This document shows, piece by piece, positions 42,414 through 50,959 of a DNA stretch of 53,811 bases. Location of the stretch: NCBI GenBank assembly GCA_945889085.1, contig CAMDBM010000018.1, forward strand, positions 1 to 53,811, read 5' to 3'. The notes under the pieces are model-generated. The model was not told the DNA's origin. It worked only from the letters and a program-made list of their open reading frames with translations, and ran no database searches. How positions within the stretch are numbered: position 1 is the stretch's first letter; each line of letters begins with the position of its first letter. The stretch comes from WLJO01 sp945889085 (GTDB lineage: Bacteria; Actinomycetota; Acidimicrobiia; Acidimicrobiales; Ilumatobacteraceae). The position numbers and the translations under genes are program-made.

Positions 42414-43177
42414 TGCGACCCGTCGAAGGAATGTCCATCCTCATCACCGGTGGGGGCTCGGGCCTCGGGGCCGGTGCGGCCGAGCACTTCTGCAAGCTCG
42501 GCGCCAAGGTCACCATCTCTGGTCGTCGCCGCGACAAGATCGAGGCCGAGGCTGCTGCCATCGGGCCCAACTGTCTCGGAGTTTCCGGCGACGTAACGGT
42601 GGATGCCGACCGTCGCCACATGATCGACGCTGCTGTAGCGCACGGCGGAGGCAAGCTCGACGCGCTCCTCAGCAACGCGGGAAACATGTACCGCGGTGCC
42701 ATCGACGAGCTCGACGAGAAGCAGTTGCTCGACATCTTCAACACCAACGTGGTGGCCGGCATGATGCTGACGGGCCTCGCGAAGCCGCACCTGCAGAAGA
42801 CCCAGGGCTGTGTGGTGTTTGTCGGCTCTGTGCATACCCAGCGCGCCTTCCCGGGTGCCTCCCCGTATGCCGCCACCAAGGGCGCTCTCGAGACCCTCAC
42901 GCGGGTGCTCGCCGCGGAACTCGGGCCCGTTGGTATCCGGGTCGGCTGCATCCGGCCAGGTGCCGTCTTCACCGAGATCAACCAGCGCGCCGGGCTCGGT
43001 GACGCCGACGCCGCGTACGAACGTCTCGTCGGGCTCGGCCCGGCGCACGCGCTCGGCCGGATCGGCACGGTGCAGGAGATTGCTGAGGCGTACGAATACC
43101 TTGTGCGCGCCGAGTGGACCACCGGCAACGTCCTCACGGTGGACGGCGGGCTCGGGCTCGGCGTCACCAACGCATAG
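42413..43177 (+). CDS. Short-chain dehydrogenase/reductase (SDR)
   Basis: This 254-residue SDR has TGGGSGLG, SGRRRDKIE (Arg, NADP type), SNAG in place of NNAG, catalytic region VFVGSVHTQ, YAATK and VDGGLGLG. ATG 42413 shares one base with the previous stop. The opposite cofactor preference of the two coupled SDRs (NAD at 41604, NADP here) is inferred only from the residues after the second strand. Confidence 0.92.
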   Translation: MRPVEGMSILITGGGSGLGAGAAEHFCKLGAKVTISGRRRDKIEAEAAAIGPNCLGVSGDVTVDADRRHMIDAAVAHGGGKLDALLSNAGNMYRGAIDELDEKQLLDIFNTNVVAGMMLTGLAKPHLQKTQGCVVFVGSVHTQRAFPGASPYAATKGALETLTRVLAAELGPVGIRVGCIRPGAVFTEINQRAGLGDADAAYERLVGLGPAHALGRIGTVQEIAEAYEYLVRAEWTTGNVLTVDGGLGLGVTNA

Positions 43178-43272
43178 CCGGGCCGGGTAACCATGGGATC
43201 TGCCGGTCGGGCGCTCCTACCCGATAGACCAGTTCAAGAATCCAGTTCGAGAGACCACAGGGAGTACCGAGG

Positions 43273-44592
43273 ATGAGCGAGATCCTGATCACCGGGGGCA
43301 GCCTGATCGACGGCACGGGCGCAGCGCCCCGCGCAGCAGACGTGCTGCTGCGCGATGACTCCATCGTGGCCGTGGGTGCTCCCGGCACGGTTGTGGCGGC
43401 GGCGGATGCGCTGCGTATCAACGCCACCGGCAAGACCGTCATGCCGGGGCTCATCGACGCGCACCTACACAGCACGTTCGACGACGTGCAGTCGAACGAC
43501 GAACTGTTCTTCCACCGCGAGGCGGCCATGTCTGCCCTTACCACATCGCAAAATCTGCAGAAGATCCTGCGCGCGGGTGTCACCTCGTTCATGGACCCCG
43601 ACACCGCTTGGGGCATCGGGCCGTCGGTGCGAGACGCCATCGACTGTGGTGTCATTGACGGTCCCCGCATGAAGACGGGCTACCAGGCGCTGCTCACCGC
43701 AGTGGGTGGCACGGCAGGGCGGCTCATTCCCGACGAGGGACGCACCGGGTACGCACAGGTGGTCAACAACACCGACGAGATCGTGATGTGGACACGGCGC
43801 CACATCAAGTACGGGGCTGACTGGATCAAGATCCACGCCACTGGCAGCGTGCCCACGCGCAAGGGCGAGTTGCTCGTGTGGACCGAGGACGAGATGAAGG
43901 CATCGTGCGACACCGCGCACGACCTCGGTATCCCGGTTACGGCGCACTGTCGCAGCGACGAGTCCACCGCCGCTGCCGTGCGTGCCGGCGTGGACCTCAT
44001 CCTCCATGCGTCGTACATCACCGAGGACACTGTGCAGTTATTGGTGGACAGCGGCACACCGGTGTGCCCCACCTTCACCTTCCTCGCAAATCTCGCCGAC
44101 TACGGCCCGAAGGTGGGCGCCGGCATCGGCCAAGAGGACCTGTTTCGCGGCGAGATCCGCGCCACCGCGAAGATGATGCGTGCGGCGTACGACGCTGGCG
44201 TGCCGATCCTCTGCGGATCCGAGAGCGGCTTCGCACTCACGCCGTACGGGCACTGGCACGGCCGTGAGATGGAGGTGTTCGTGAACGAGCTCGGTCTCAC
44301 ACCGCTCGAGGCGATCACCTGCGGCACCAAGAACGGCGCGCTCGCCATGCGCATGGACGACGTCGGGGTCATCGACGTCGGCTACCGGGCCGACGTGCTG
44401 GTGGTGGATGGCGACCCGTCCAAGGACATCCGTCTGCTCAACGACAAGTCGAGGTTTGCCCACATCATCTCCAAGGGCAAGCCGGTCGACACCACTCGCC
44501 CCTGGCCGAGCCACACCAAGATCCCCGGCTCGAAAGTGGCCAACTGGTCCAGCGAGCCCCTCACCTTCGAGCGGGCGATGACCCCCGACTGA
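43273..44592 (+). CDS. Amidohydrolase (imidazolonepropionase-like metal-dependent hydrolase)
   Basis: This 439-residue amidohydrolase has a composite beta-sandwich (ITGGSLIDGTGAAPRAADVL) around a TIM barrel. Metal ligands: DAHLHST, a Lys in GADWIKIHATG that may be carbamylated, VTAHCRSDES and LILHASY. The last ligand, usually Asp in G-T-D, reads LCGSESGF, so Glu or Ser stands there. The end has the usual GALAMRMDDVGVIDVGYRAD turn. It would hydrolyse a cyclic amide, lactam or ester. GGGAGTACCGAGG precedes the ATG. It is probably co-transcribed with the P450/SDR unit 95 bases upstream. Confidence 0.9.
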   Translation: MSEILITGGSLIDGTGAAPRAADVLLRDDSIVAVGAPGTVVAAADALRINATGKTVMPGLIDAHLHSTFDDVQSNDELFFHREAAMSALTTSQNLQKILRAGVTSFMDPDTAWGIGPSVRDAIDCGVIDGPRMKTGYQALLTAVGGTAGRLIPDEGRTGYAQVVNNTDEIVMWTRRHIKYGADWIKIHATGSVPTRKGELLVWTEDEMKASCDTAHDLGIPVTAHCRSDESTAAAVRAGVDLILHASYITEDTVQLLVDSGTPVCPTFTFLANLADYGPKVGAGIGQEDLFRGEIRATAKMMRAAYDAGVPILCGSESGFALTPYGHWHGREMEVFVNELGLTPLEAITCGTKNGALAMRMDDVGVIDVGYRADVLVVDGDPSKDIRLLNDKSRFAHIISKGKPVDTTRPWPSHTKIPGSKVANWSSEPLTFERAMTPD

Positions 44593-44603
44593 TCAACCCC
44601 GGG

Positions 44604-45014
44604 TCAGCGGGGTGCGCCCACGTCCCCGAGCGGACCCGCTGCAGCGAGCCGAGCCCGCCACTCACCGAGGTCCACGTAGTCACGGAACTCGCTGATCAAC
44701 CCGGACGCCGGATCCACCTCGAGCACACCGTTGCAGCGCACTGCGTACTCCACGCCGTCGATCCAGAAGCGGTCCACCCGCTCGAGCCATGCCCGATGCT
44801 CGGTGAATGAGGCGCTCACCACGTCCCACTGCACCCGTTCCGAGCGCAACAGGATCGGCCCGAGCCGCTCGGCGATCGCCAAGCGTCCCCTCCACGGCTC
44901 GTGCGGCACGTTCTGCCACGAACCCTCCTCGGTGAAGCACGCAACGAGGGCAGGCACCTCACGACGCTCAACGGCACCCAGCAAGCGCCCCCAGATGCGT
45001 TCGCTCGTGGCCAC
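44604..45014 (-). CDS. Limonene-epoxide-hydrolase-like/SnoaL-fold protein
   Basis: This 136-residue protein has the NTF2-like fold. R79-x-D81 (LERVDRFWIDG) and D112 (FRDYVDLGEW) fall where limonene-1,2-epoxide hydrolase has its catalytic Arg, Asp and Asp. FWIDGVEYAVRCNGVLEV also follows that family. Epoxide hydrolysis is therefore possible, but SnoaL-like binders share the fold. The gene runs against the catabolic operon and diverges from the SDR at 45126; its stop lies 11 bases from the convergent amidohydrolase stop. Confidence 0.72.
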   Translation of the reverse strand: MATSERIWGRLLGAVERREVPALVACFTEEGSWQNVPHEPWRGRLAIAERLGPILLRSERVQWDVVSASFTEHRAWLERVDRFWIDGVEYAVRCNGVLEVDPASGLISEFRDYVDLGEWRARLAAAGPLGDVGAPR

Positions 45015-45125
45015 ATCCGCACGCTAGTGCTACCTTGCGTCGTTACTGGGCTGACGACGCTGCTGCCGTCTCGGGAGCAGCCGTTCAGCCCAAGCGGATC
45101 ACGCTCAAACAGAAAGAGAATCATC

Positions 45126-45965
45126 GTGGGAATCGAACTCCGTGGGTTGGCAGGCAAGAAGGTACTCATCACCGGTGGTGCCAAGGGTCAGGGTTTCAAC
45201 CATGCCAAGGCCTTCGCCGAGGCCGGCTGTGACGTTGCGATCATCGACATCTGCAAGCCGATCGACCAGATCTATGGGCTGTCCACGCCGGAAATGATGG
45301 CCTCTGCCGTCAAGGCCGTTGAGGACCGGGGCCAGCGCGGTATCGGCCTGCCCTGCGACATTCGCAACGAGGACGAGGTGCAGGCCGCCGTCGGCAAGGC
45401 GCTCGATGCGTTCGACGGCGTCATCAACATTCTCGTGAACAATGCGGGCATCGCCGCACTCGACTTCATCCACCAGATGCGATCCGAAACCCTTCACGCC
45501 GTCATTGACACCTGCCTGAAGGGAACGATGTTCGTCACCAAGTACGCGGTGGACAACATGATCGGCCGTCGCGAGGGCAAGATCATCAACATCTCGTCGG
45601 CCGTCACCGGCTCGGGCCACGCCATGCTGTCGCACTACGTCGCGGCGAAGCATGCCGTGAACGGCCTCACCACGTCGTGGGCCACAGAACTCGCCGAGTT
45701 CAACATCAACGTCAACGCCATCTGCCCGGCAACCATCCGGCCCGGCGAGGGTCAAGGATCGGGCATGGTCTCAGGCCTCTCCGGGGAGATGGGCATGGAC
45801 CCCGAGGACGCCTTTGAGACCTTCTCGGGAGGCAACATGGCTGGCGAGAAGTGGCGTTGCGAGATGCAGCACATCACCGATGCCGTGCTGTTCCTCGCGT
45901 CAACGAACGCCGACATGATCACCGGGACGATCCTGCCGGTCGACTGCGGTCAGATGTCCAAGTAG
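45126..45965 (+). CDS. SDR of the carveol dehydrogenase/mycofactocin-coupled type
   Basis: This 279-residue SDR has TGGAKGQGFNHAKAFAEAGC, then AIIDICKPIDQIYGLSTPEM, the insertion after the second strand seen in carveol dehydrogenases and mycofactocin-coupled SDRs. NNAG, NISSAVT, YVAAK and a long lid (RPGEGQGSGMVSGLSGEMG) follow; it ends VDCGQMSK. In the mycofactocin type, tightly bound NAD is recycled by mycofactocin; no mft genes are in the window. GTG 45126 follows AAAGAGAATC. It diverges from the epoxide-hydrolase-like gene. Confidence 0.88.
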   Translation: MGIELRGLAGKKVLITGGAKGQGFNHAKAFAEAGCDVAIIDICKPIDQIYGLSTPEMMASAVKAVEDRGQRGIGLPCDIRNEDEVQAAVGKALDAFDGVINILVNNAGIAALDFIHQMRSETLHAVIDTCLKGTMFVTKYAVDNMIGRREGKIINISSAVTGSGHAMLSHYVAAKHAVNGLTTSWATELAEFNINVNAICPATIRPGEGQGSGMVSGLSGEMGMDPEDAFETFSGGNMAGEKWRCEMQHITDAVLFLASTNADMITGTILPVDCGQMSK

Positions 45966-45969
45966 CGGC

Positions 45970-46890
45970 TCAGCCGAGCACGCGCAACAACACCTCGGGC
46001 AGTTCGCTGGGGCGTGACACCTGGGCGAAGCGGCCGCCGCCGGCCCTCGCCAGCGCCGCTGCCTGGGGCGCGTCCCCGGGCGGCGCGATCACGTGAAGAG
46101 TCTCGTACTCGCGTGCGAGCCTCAAAGGATCAGCACCTGCTGTCGCCATGCCGTCGGAGAGCAGGATCCCTACCTTGCGGCGCGACCTTGAGCGGCTCAG
46201 TTGCTGATGGCCTGCGTTGAGGGCACGCGCCAGATCGGTGGTGCCGTAGCCGTGCAGCGACAGTAGGTCGTCAATCACCGAGTCCGTCGAGCGCTCCGAG
46301 TCCTGAGACTTCACCACCACACAGTCACCGGCAAAGGCGATGATGCTGTAGTCGCCGGGGGCACGACAGGCGACGATCGCGGCGGCAAGCGCTGCCGTGA
46401 CGAGGCGCTCGCCCCCCATCGAACCACTCCGGTCGATGAGCAGGGTGATCGCATGTTCCTCTCGCACCCAGTGCCGGCCGCGCAGTGCATCGGTGTCCAC
46501 ACGTTGCCCGAGGCTGCGCGCCTCCGCGATCGCCGGCAGGCTCGCATCAAGGTCGATTTCGTCACCATCGCGCAGAACACCACCCGCAAGGTGGCCGACA
46601 CCGCGCCGCTTCTGTCCGCCACCCTGGCCGAGGTGCACGATGACGCGACCGGCGAGGCGCTTTGCCAAACGGCGAAGGGCCTCATCGGAGGTGTTCGCTG
46701 CAGTTGCGAGTCGGGCGAGACCCTGGTCGAGGTCGTCTCGTAAGGCCGCAGCGGCTGCCTCATCGTCGAGCACACCGCGTTCGGGGGACAGGTCCCGAAA
46801 CGTTGGATCGACACGCTCCACGAACGACCGGTCGCTGCCCCGGCTCTTGGACTTGTCGAGTTCCCGGCGGGCCGAAGGACCCTCTTTCAC
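45970..46890 (-). CDS. VWA-domain protein (MoxR partner)
   Basis: The protein is about 306 residues. The C-terminal von Willebrand A domain has the MIDAS motif DRSGSMGG, then GYGTTDLARAL with the metal-contacting Thr, and LLSDGMATAG. The N-terminal half is charged (DLSPERGVLDDEAAAAAL). GTG 46890 follows AGGATCGGG. A longer frame from 46992 overlaps the MoxR gene by 70 bases and looks less likely. VWA proteins beside MoxR ATPases act as metal-dependent adaptors or chaperones, for example CoxE with CoxD. The 3' end is 4 bases from the convergent SDR gene. Confidence 0.8.
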   Translation of the reverse strand: MKEGPSARRELDKSKSRGSDRSFVERVDPTFRDLSPERGVLDDEAAAAALRDDLDQGLARLATAANTSDEALRRLAKRLAGRVIVHLGQGGGQKRRGVGHLAGGVLRDGDEIDLDASLPAIAEARSLGQRVDTDALRGRHWVREEHAITLLIDRSGSMGGERLVTAALAAAIVACRAPGDYSIIAFAGDCVVVKSQDSERSTDSVIDDLLSLHGYGTTDLARALNAGHQQLSRSRSRRKVGILLSDGMATAGADPLRLAREYETLHVIAPPGDAPQAAALARAGGGRFAQVSRPSELPEVLLRVLG

Positions 46891-46919
46891 CAATCCCGAT
46901 CCTGTGCCCGGCGTTCCCT

Positions 46920-47924
46920 CTACCGGGCCGGGTCTTTTCCCGGGGTGTGCGTTACCTGTCCGGTGCTTGCACCGGCAAAGAAGCGTCGCCACAGCTCGCT
47001 GACCACATCGTCGGCGTTTCGTCCTGATCCCTCGAAGAGTCGGATACGACCGGACAGCGCCGCGAGCGCGGCGTCACGCGTCACGTCTGCGTCGTTGCGG
47101 GAAATCGCAGCACCCCCGCCGTCCACCCGCTGCATCGCCAACTGTCGGCAGAGCACCTCGAGATCGATCGCCGCGCGCACCGATGCCCCCTGGCGGATGT
47201 CCGGGTGTGAGCGCGTGGCCCGCACCATCTCGACAGTTTTGGTGAGGCGTGCTGTGTCGCTCTCCTCCATTGAGGAGGCCGCATCGACACCGCTGCCACC
47301 AAGCTCCACGAACACCGACACCACGGCACGCTCGGCGATCGCCACTTCCTCGACCGCCGACTGGTACCCCATCGTCACGCGGCACGTGCGGTCGTACACC
47401 GCTCCGGAGATGCGGGCAGTTCCCACTGCGTCGAACGGGTTCATCGCTGCGATGACGGTGAAGCCGGGTACGGCCACCACGCGGCCGAGCCGTGACACGT
47501 TCGCCTCGCGTTCGCTCATCGCCGTGATGAGCACGTTGAGGGTCTCCTCCGGCACCCGGTTGATCTCCTCCACGTACAGCAACCCACCGGACCGCATCGC
47601 CGAAAGCAGTGGGCCGTCGACAAACGCATCGGCCGTGTATCCGCTGTTGAGCACCTGCGCCGGGTCGAATGCACCGAGCAGTCGTGCCGGCGTGAGTTCT
47701 GCGTTTCCCTCCACGAGGAATAGCGGCCGGGCGAGTTCCTCGGCAACAGCACGCAGCAGCGTGGACTTCCCCGTGCCGGGTGGGCCCTCGAGCAGGATGT
47801 TGCGGCGGGTCGCGAGCGCAGCGAGCACCACATCGGCCTCGCGAGTGCGCCCGATCACGGCTCCGCCGAGCACACTCGGCACGGACGAGGAATCTGTCTG
47901 ATGGTTACTCAACGGTGTGCTCAC
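46920..47924 (-). CDS. MoxR-family AAA+ ATPase
   Basis: This 334-residue AAA+ protein has Walker A EGPPGTGKST, Walker B LLYVEEINR, sensor 1 VIAAMNPFD and the MoxR segment ELTPARLLGAFDPAQ. The C-terminal lid follows (RQGASVRAAIDLEVL). MoxR ATPases remodel or metallate enzyme complexes together with VWA partners. GTG 47924 overlaps the upstream SDR stop by four bases. The target enzyme is not evident; molybdenum enzymes are frequent clients in this family, and one is encoded at 1667, far away. Confidence 0.9.
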   Translation of the reverse strand: MSTPLSNHQTDSSSVPSVLGGAVIGRTREADVVLAALATRRNILLEGPPGTGKSTLLRAVAEELARPLFLVEGNAELTPARLLGAFDPAQVLNSGYTADAFVDGPLLSAMRSGGLLYVEEINRVPEETLNVLITAMSEREANVSRLGRVVAVPGFTVIAAMNPFDAVGTARISGAVYDRTCRVTMGYQSAVEEVAIAERAVVSVFVELGGSGVDAASSMEESDTARLTKTVEMVRATRSHPDIRQGASVRAAIDLEVLCRQLAMQRVDGGGAAISRNDADVTRDAALAALSGRIRLFEGSGRNADDVVSELWRRFFAGASTGQVTHTPGKDPAR

Positions 47925-48661
47925 TTCGCGTGCGGGCCGGGTACGTCATAGGGGCGGGGGAGCATCGACATCAACGCTTTGGAGATGCCGCCATCCACGT
48001 AGACGGTTTGGCCGTTCACGTACGACGCCTTGTCGGATGCAAAGAAGGCCACCACCTCCGCGATGTCCTCGGGCGTGCCGAGACGGCGCAGCGGCACTGC
48101 GGCTGCGCGCACCTCACGTACCCGCGGGTCGTCGTACACGTTGCCGGTGCCCTCGGTAGGCACAAGGCCCGGGCCGACCGCGTTGCAGCGGATGCCGCGC
48201 GGACCCCACTCAAGCGCCGTCACCTCGGTGAGCGCAACCACACCCGCCTTCGACGACGAGTACGCACCCACCGATGGGTTCCCCCGGTAGGCGGCGATAC
48301 TCACGATGTTCACGATGCTGCCCGTGCCGGCGGCGAGCATCGACTTGCCGAACGCCTTCGTGCAGTGGAAGGTGCCGAGCACGTTCACGTCGAGCACGGC
48401 TCGGAAGTCTTCCGACGACACGTCCTCCAGCGCACCGAAGCGCCAGTGCCCCGCGTTGTTCACCAGGATCTCGACGGGGCCGTCGGCAGCGATCTGCTCA
48501 GCCACGCGGATCACCGCTGCCTCGTCGGTGATGTTGCACACCGTCACACCCGGCCCAGGATTCTGGTCGAGCCGATGCACCACGTGTCCGTCTTCCTCAA
48601 GCCGTCTGGCAATGGCGGCACCGATACCGCGCCCGCCCCCGGTCACCACTGCGATTCCCAT
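47921..48661 (-). CDS. Short-chain dehydrogenase/reductase (SDR)
   Basis: This 246-residue SDR has TGGGRGIG, HRLDQNPG after the second strand, NNAG, Ser in NIVSIAA, YSSSK and VDGGISKALMSMLPRPY. ATG 48661 is where homology starts (MGIAVVTGG). It is the first gene of a three-gene operon with MoxR and VWA genes, an uncommon pairing. The ending resembles the SDRs at 38609 and 41604. Confidence 0.9.
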   Translation of the reverse strand: MGIAVVTGGGRGIGAAIARRLEEDGHVVHRLDQNPGPGVTVCNITDEAAVIRVAEQIAADGPVEILVNNAGHWRFGALEDVSSEDFRAVLDVNVLGTFHCTKAFGKSMLAAGTGSIVNIVSIAAYRGNPSVGAYSSSKAGVVALTEVTALEWGPRGIRCNAVGPGLVPTEGTGNVYDDPRVREVRAAAVPLRRLGTPEDIAEVVAFFASDKASYVNGQTVYVDGGISKALMSMLPRPYDVPGPHAK

Positions 48662-48790
48662 GGTTCCCGATCGTAGGTGTCGCACTCCCGACACCGCCCA
48701 TCCCCCCATCGTTCTCGGCCCCCAAACTGGCACGTCTTGAGCAGTTTCGGAACCGAGAACACGAGAGAAGGGCCTGTCTTCTGACCAGCG

Positions 48791-49975
48791 CTAGCGGTTG
48801 AACCGGTACTGCTGCACGTAGCCGATGTTGTTGGACGAGCGGCCGGATGCACCAATCGTGATAACTGAGCCTGATGAGTTCCCCGAGACGGAGCTGCCAA
48901 CCTGGTTGCCAGCGAGGGAACCTGTAATTGTCGAGCCAACCTGCTGCCACGCCCCACCGGAATTGCGAAAGACGCGGACTGCCCCTGCCTCGGCGTTGTA
49001 GGTCGGGTCTCCGACCACAATCTGGTTCCCCGATGCGTTGGAATTCACTGAAAACCCACCGACGTTGTTTAGGGTTGACCCCACCTGTTGCCAAGACCCC
49101 TTGGAGTAGCGGTAGACGAGCACGCTGGAGGCGAGCTCTGCACCGACAGTGACCGTCGTCCCTGAGGCGCTGGACGACACCGAGTAGCCAAACCACTGAT
49201 TTGCACTCGCTCCAGTGAGCGTGGCGCCCAGTTGTCGCCACGCACCCCGCGAGAACTTGTACACCGACACCGCACCGGCCCAGCTCCCTGACTTAATTGC
49301 TCCGACTGTCACAACGGTTCCCGCCGCGTTCAATGCAACCGAGTAGCCGAACAGGTCGCCAACGGAGGCTCCGGACAGCGTGGCGCCGAGCTGCACCCAT
49401 ACACCACGCTTCAACTTGTACAGCTTGACGTTTCCGGCGTCGATGTTTGCCTCGTAAGAAGCGATAGCGACGATGTTTCCCGAAGCATTGAGGGCTACCG
49501 AATTGCCGAACTCGTCACCGGGAGCTCCACCAGTCAAGGTTGAACCGAGTTGCACCCATACACCACGCTTCAATTTGTACAGCTTGACGTTTCCGATAGC
49601 ACTCGCCGTACGTGACCCAACTGCGAGAACGTTCCCGGCCGCATTCAGCGACACCTTTCTCCCAAAATCATCGTTTGCGGCTGCGCCGACGAGCGTCTGA
49701 CCGAGTTCATCCCACGTCCCGTCGATCAACCGACGAACCGATACCGAACCGGTACGGCTATTCGTTCGAGGTGCACCGGCCGCCACGACATTGCCGGATC
49801 GGCTTGACGACACTGCAGCACCAAATTGGTCACCAATTGCGGCACCGGAGATCGTCGGGCCGCGCTGGTGCCATCCCGTTGCAGCAGAGGCCGGCGCGGC
49901 CAGCAGAGGAGTCGATGCGAACACTATTGCGACAGCAGCGGCAACCAACCGCCTTGCTCGACCTTGTTTACGCAC
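48791..49975 (-). CDS. Secreted beta-propeller protein (FG-GAP/kelch-like repeats)
   Basis: This 394-residue protein has a Sec signal peptide (MRKQGRARRLVAAAVAIVFA, cleavage near APASA-ATG). About six or seven repeats of roughly 53 residues follow, each of the type W.QLG.TL.G....D.FG.SV.LNA.G..VAVG.......G.V..YK, as in integrin-like and kelch-like propellers. The repeat text GNVKLYKLKRGVWVQLG occurs twice unchanged. No enzyme motif is seen; binding or structural role outside the cell is likely. It is transcribed alone, with 129 bases to the next gene. Confidence 0.85.
   Translation of the reverse strand: MRKQGRARRLVAAAVAIVFASTPLLAAPASAATGWHQRGPTISGAAIGDQFGAAVSSSRSGNVVAAGAPRTNSRTGSVSVRRLIDGTWDELGQTLVGAAANDDFGRKVSLNAAGNVLAVGSRTASAIGNVKLYKLKRGVWVQLGSTLTGGAPGDEFGNSVALNASGNIVAIASYEANIDAGNVKLYKLKRGVWVQLGATLSGASVGDLFGYSVALNAAGTVVTVGAIKSGSWAGAVSVYKFSRGAWRQLGATLTGASANQWFGYSVSSSASGTTVTVGAELASSVLVYRYSKGSWQQVGSTLNNVGGFSVNSNASGNQIVVGDPTYNAEAGAVRVFRNSGGAWQQVGSTITGSLAGNQVGSSVSGNSSGSVITIGASGRSSNNIGYVQQYRFNR
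49386..49595 (-). repeat. Near-identical propeller blade repeat (49386-49436 and 49545-49595)
   Basis: The two 51-base blocks differ at only two positions and are 159 bases (53 codons) apart, one blade. Other blades have diverged far more. This suggests a recent duplication or gene conversion. Confidence 0.75.
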
Positions 49976-50103
49976 GGTGATATCCCTTCACACGTGTCGA
50001 ATTGTGTGAAGCATTCGCCCCACCGACGCCGAGATAGTAACCAATCCCCACCCGGCACGCGGCGGCTTCCCGTGCGATCCCGCGAACGTTAATCGGCGCT
50101 GTG

Positions 50104-50952
50104 CTATTCGGCTTTATTGAACTGCTGGGTGGCGATGGCGAGGGCCACGAGACCCATAACGGCCACCACCAGCACCTGCAGCCCGACCGGCACGTGCCAG
50201 CCCCACCAGGTGATGGGCGGGGTGATCTTGTTGCGGAGTTCGGCCGACATGTTCAGGTGATCGAACACGATGTGTCGCATGGGGTTCACGACATACGTGA
50301 GCGGATTGAGTCGGGTAACTACTCGCAACCACGTCGGGAGGCCGCCGAGCGGGAACAAGGCGCCGGACAGAAACAGCAGCGGCAGGGTGATCATCTGCAT
50401 GAGACCCATCACCGACTGAATCTGTTTCACCCGCACCGCCATCACCATGCCGACAGCGGTCATGGTGAACGACAGCAACAGCATCTCGCCGAGCAGCACC
50501 ACGATCAGCACCGGGTTGTAGGGGATGCCCACCGCTCCAGCCATCGCCAGCACAATGCAACCCTGGATCGTTGCGGTGGTGGCACCACCGAGCGCCTTGC
50601 CGGTCACCAGCGCACCGCGCCGAACAGGCGCCACCAGCATTTCCCGCAGGAAACCGAACTCGCGGTCCCACACGATGCTGACGCTTGAGAACATCGCCGT
50701 GAACATCGTGCTCATCGCAAGAACACCGGGGAAGATGATCTTGCGGTAACTGAGACCTTCCATGCCCCCCTTGGTGAGCGACGACAAACCGGCACCCAGG
50801 ACGAACAGGTAGAGCACCGGCTGCACGAGCGAGGTGACGATACGCATACGGTCCTGGCCGAACCGGATGAGTTCTCGCTGCCACACCACCTTCACACCGC
50901 GCAGGTCGTGGGAGCGGCTGTCGTCGACGACAGCGACGGGAACAACACTCAT
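50104..50952 (-). CDS. ABC-2 type transporter permease (DrrB-like)
   Basis: This 282-residue protein has six predicted membrane helices and ABC-2 features: VWQRELIRFGQDRMRIVTSL, QPVLYLFVLGAGL, WDREFGFLREMLVAPVRRG and PLLFLSGALFPLGGLP. The stretch RLNPLTYVVNPMRH is typical of DrrB/NodJ-type permeases. With the ATPase at 50960 it forms an exporter for drugs, lipids or polysaccharides. ATG 50952 lies 7 bases after the ATPase stop. Confidence 0.92.
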   Translation of the reverse strand: MSVVPVAVVDDSRSHDLRGVKVVWQRELIRFGQDRMRIVTSLVQPVLYLFVLGAGLSSLTKGGMEGLSYRKIIFPGVLAMSTMFTAMFSSVSIVWDREFGFLREMLVAPVRRGALVTGKALGGATTATIQGCIVLAMAGAVGIPYNPVLIVVLLGEMLLLSFTMTAVGMVMAVRVKQIQSVMGLMQMITLPLLFLSGALFPLGGLPTWLRVVTRLNPLTYVVNPMRHIVFDHLNMSAELRNKITPPITWWGWHVPVGLQVLVVAVMGLVALAIATQQFNKAE

Positions 50953-50959
50953 CGTGTGT

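Noticed and set aside
48711..48760. Inverted repeat GTTCTCGG / CCGAGAAC upstream of the SDR at 47921
   Set aside because: Arms of 8 bp with a 34-base spacer and no T-tract; too weak for a terminator or operator call.
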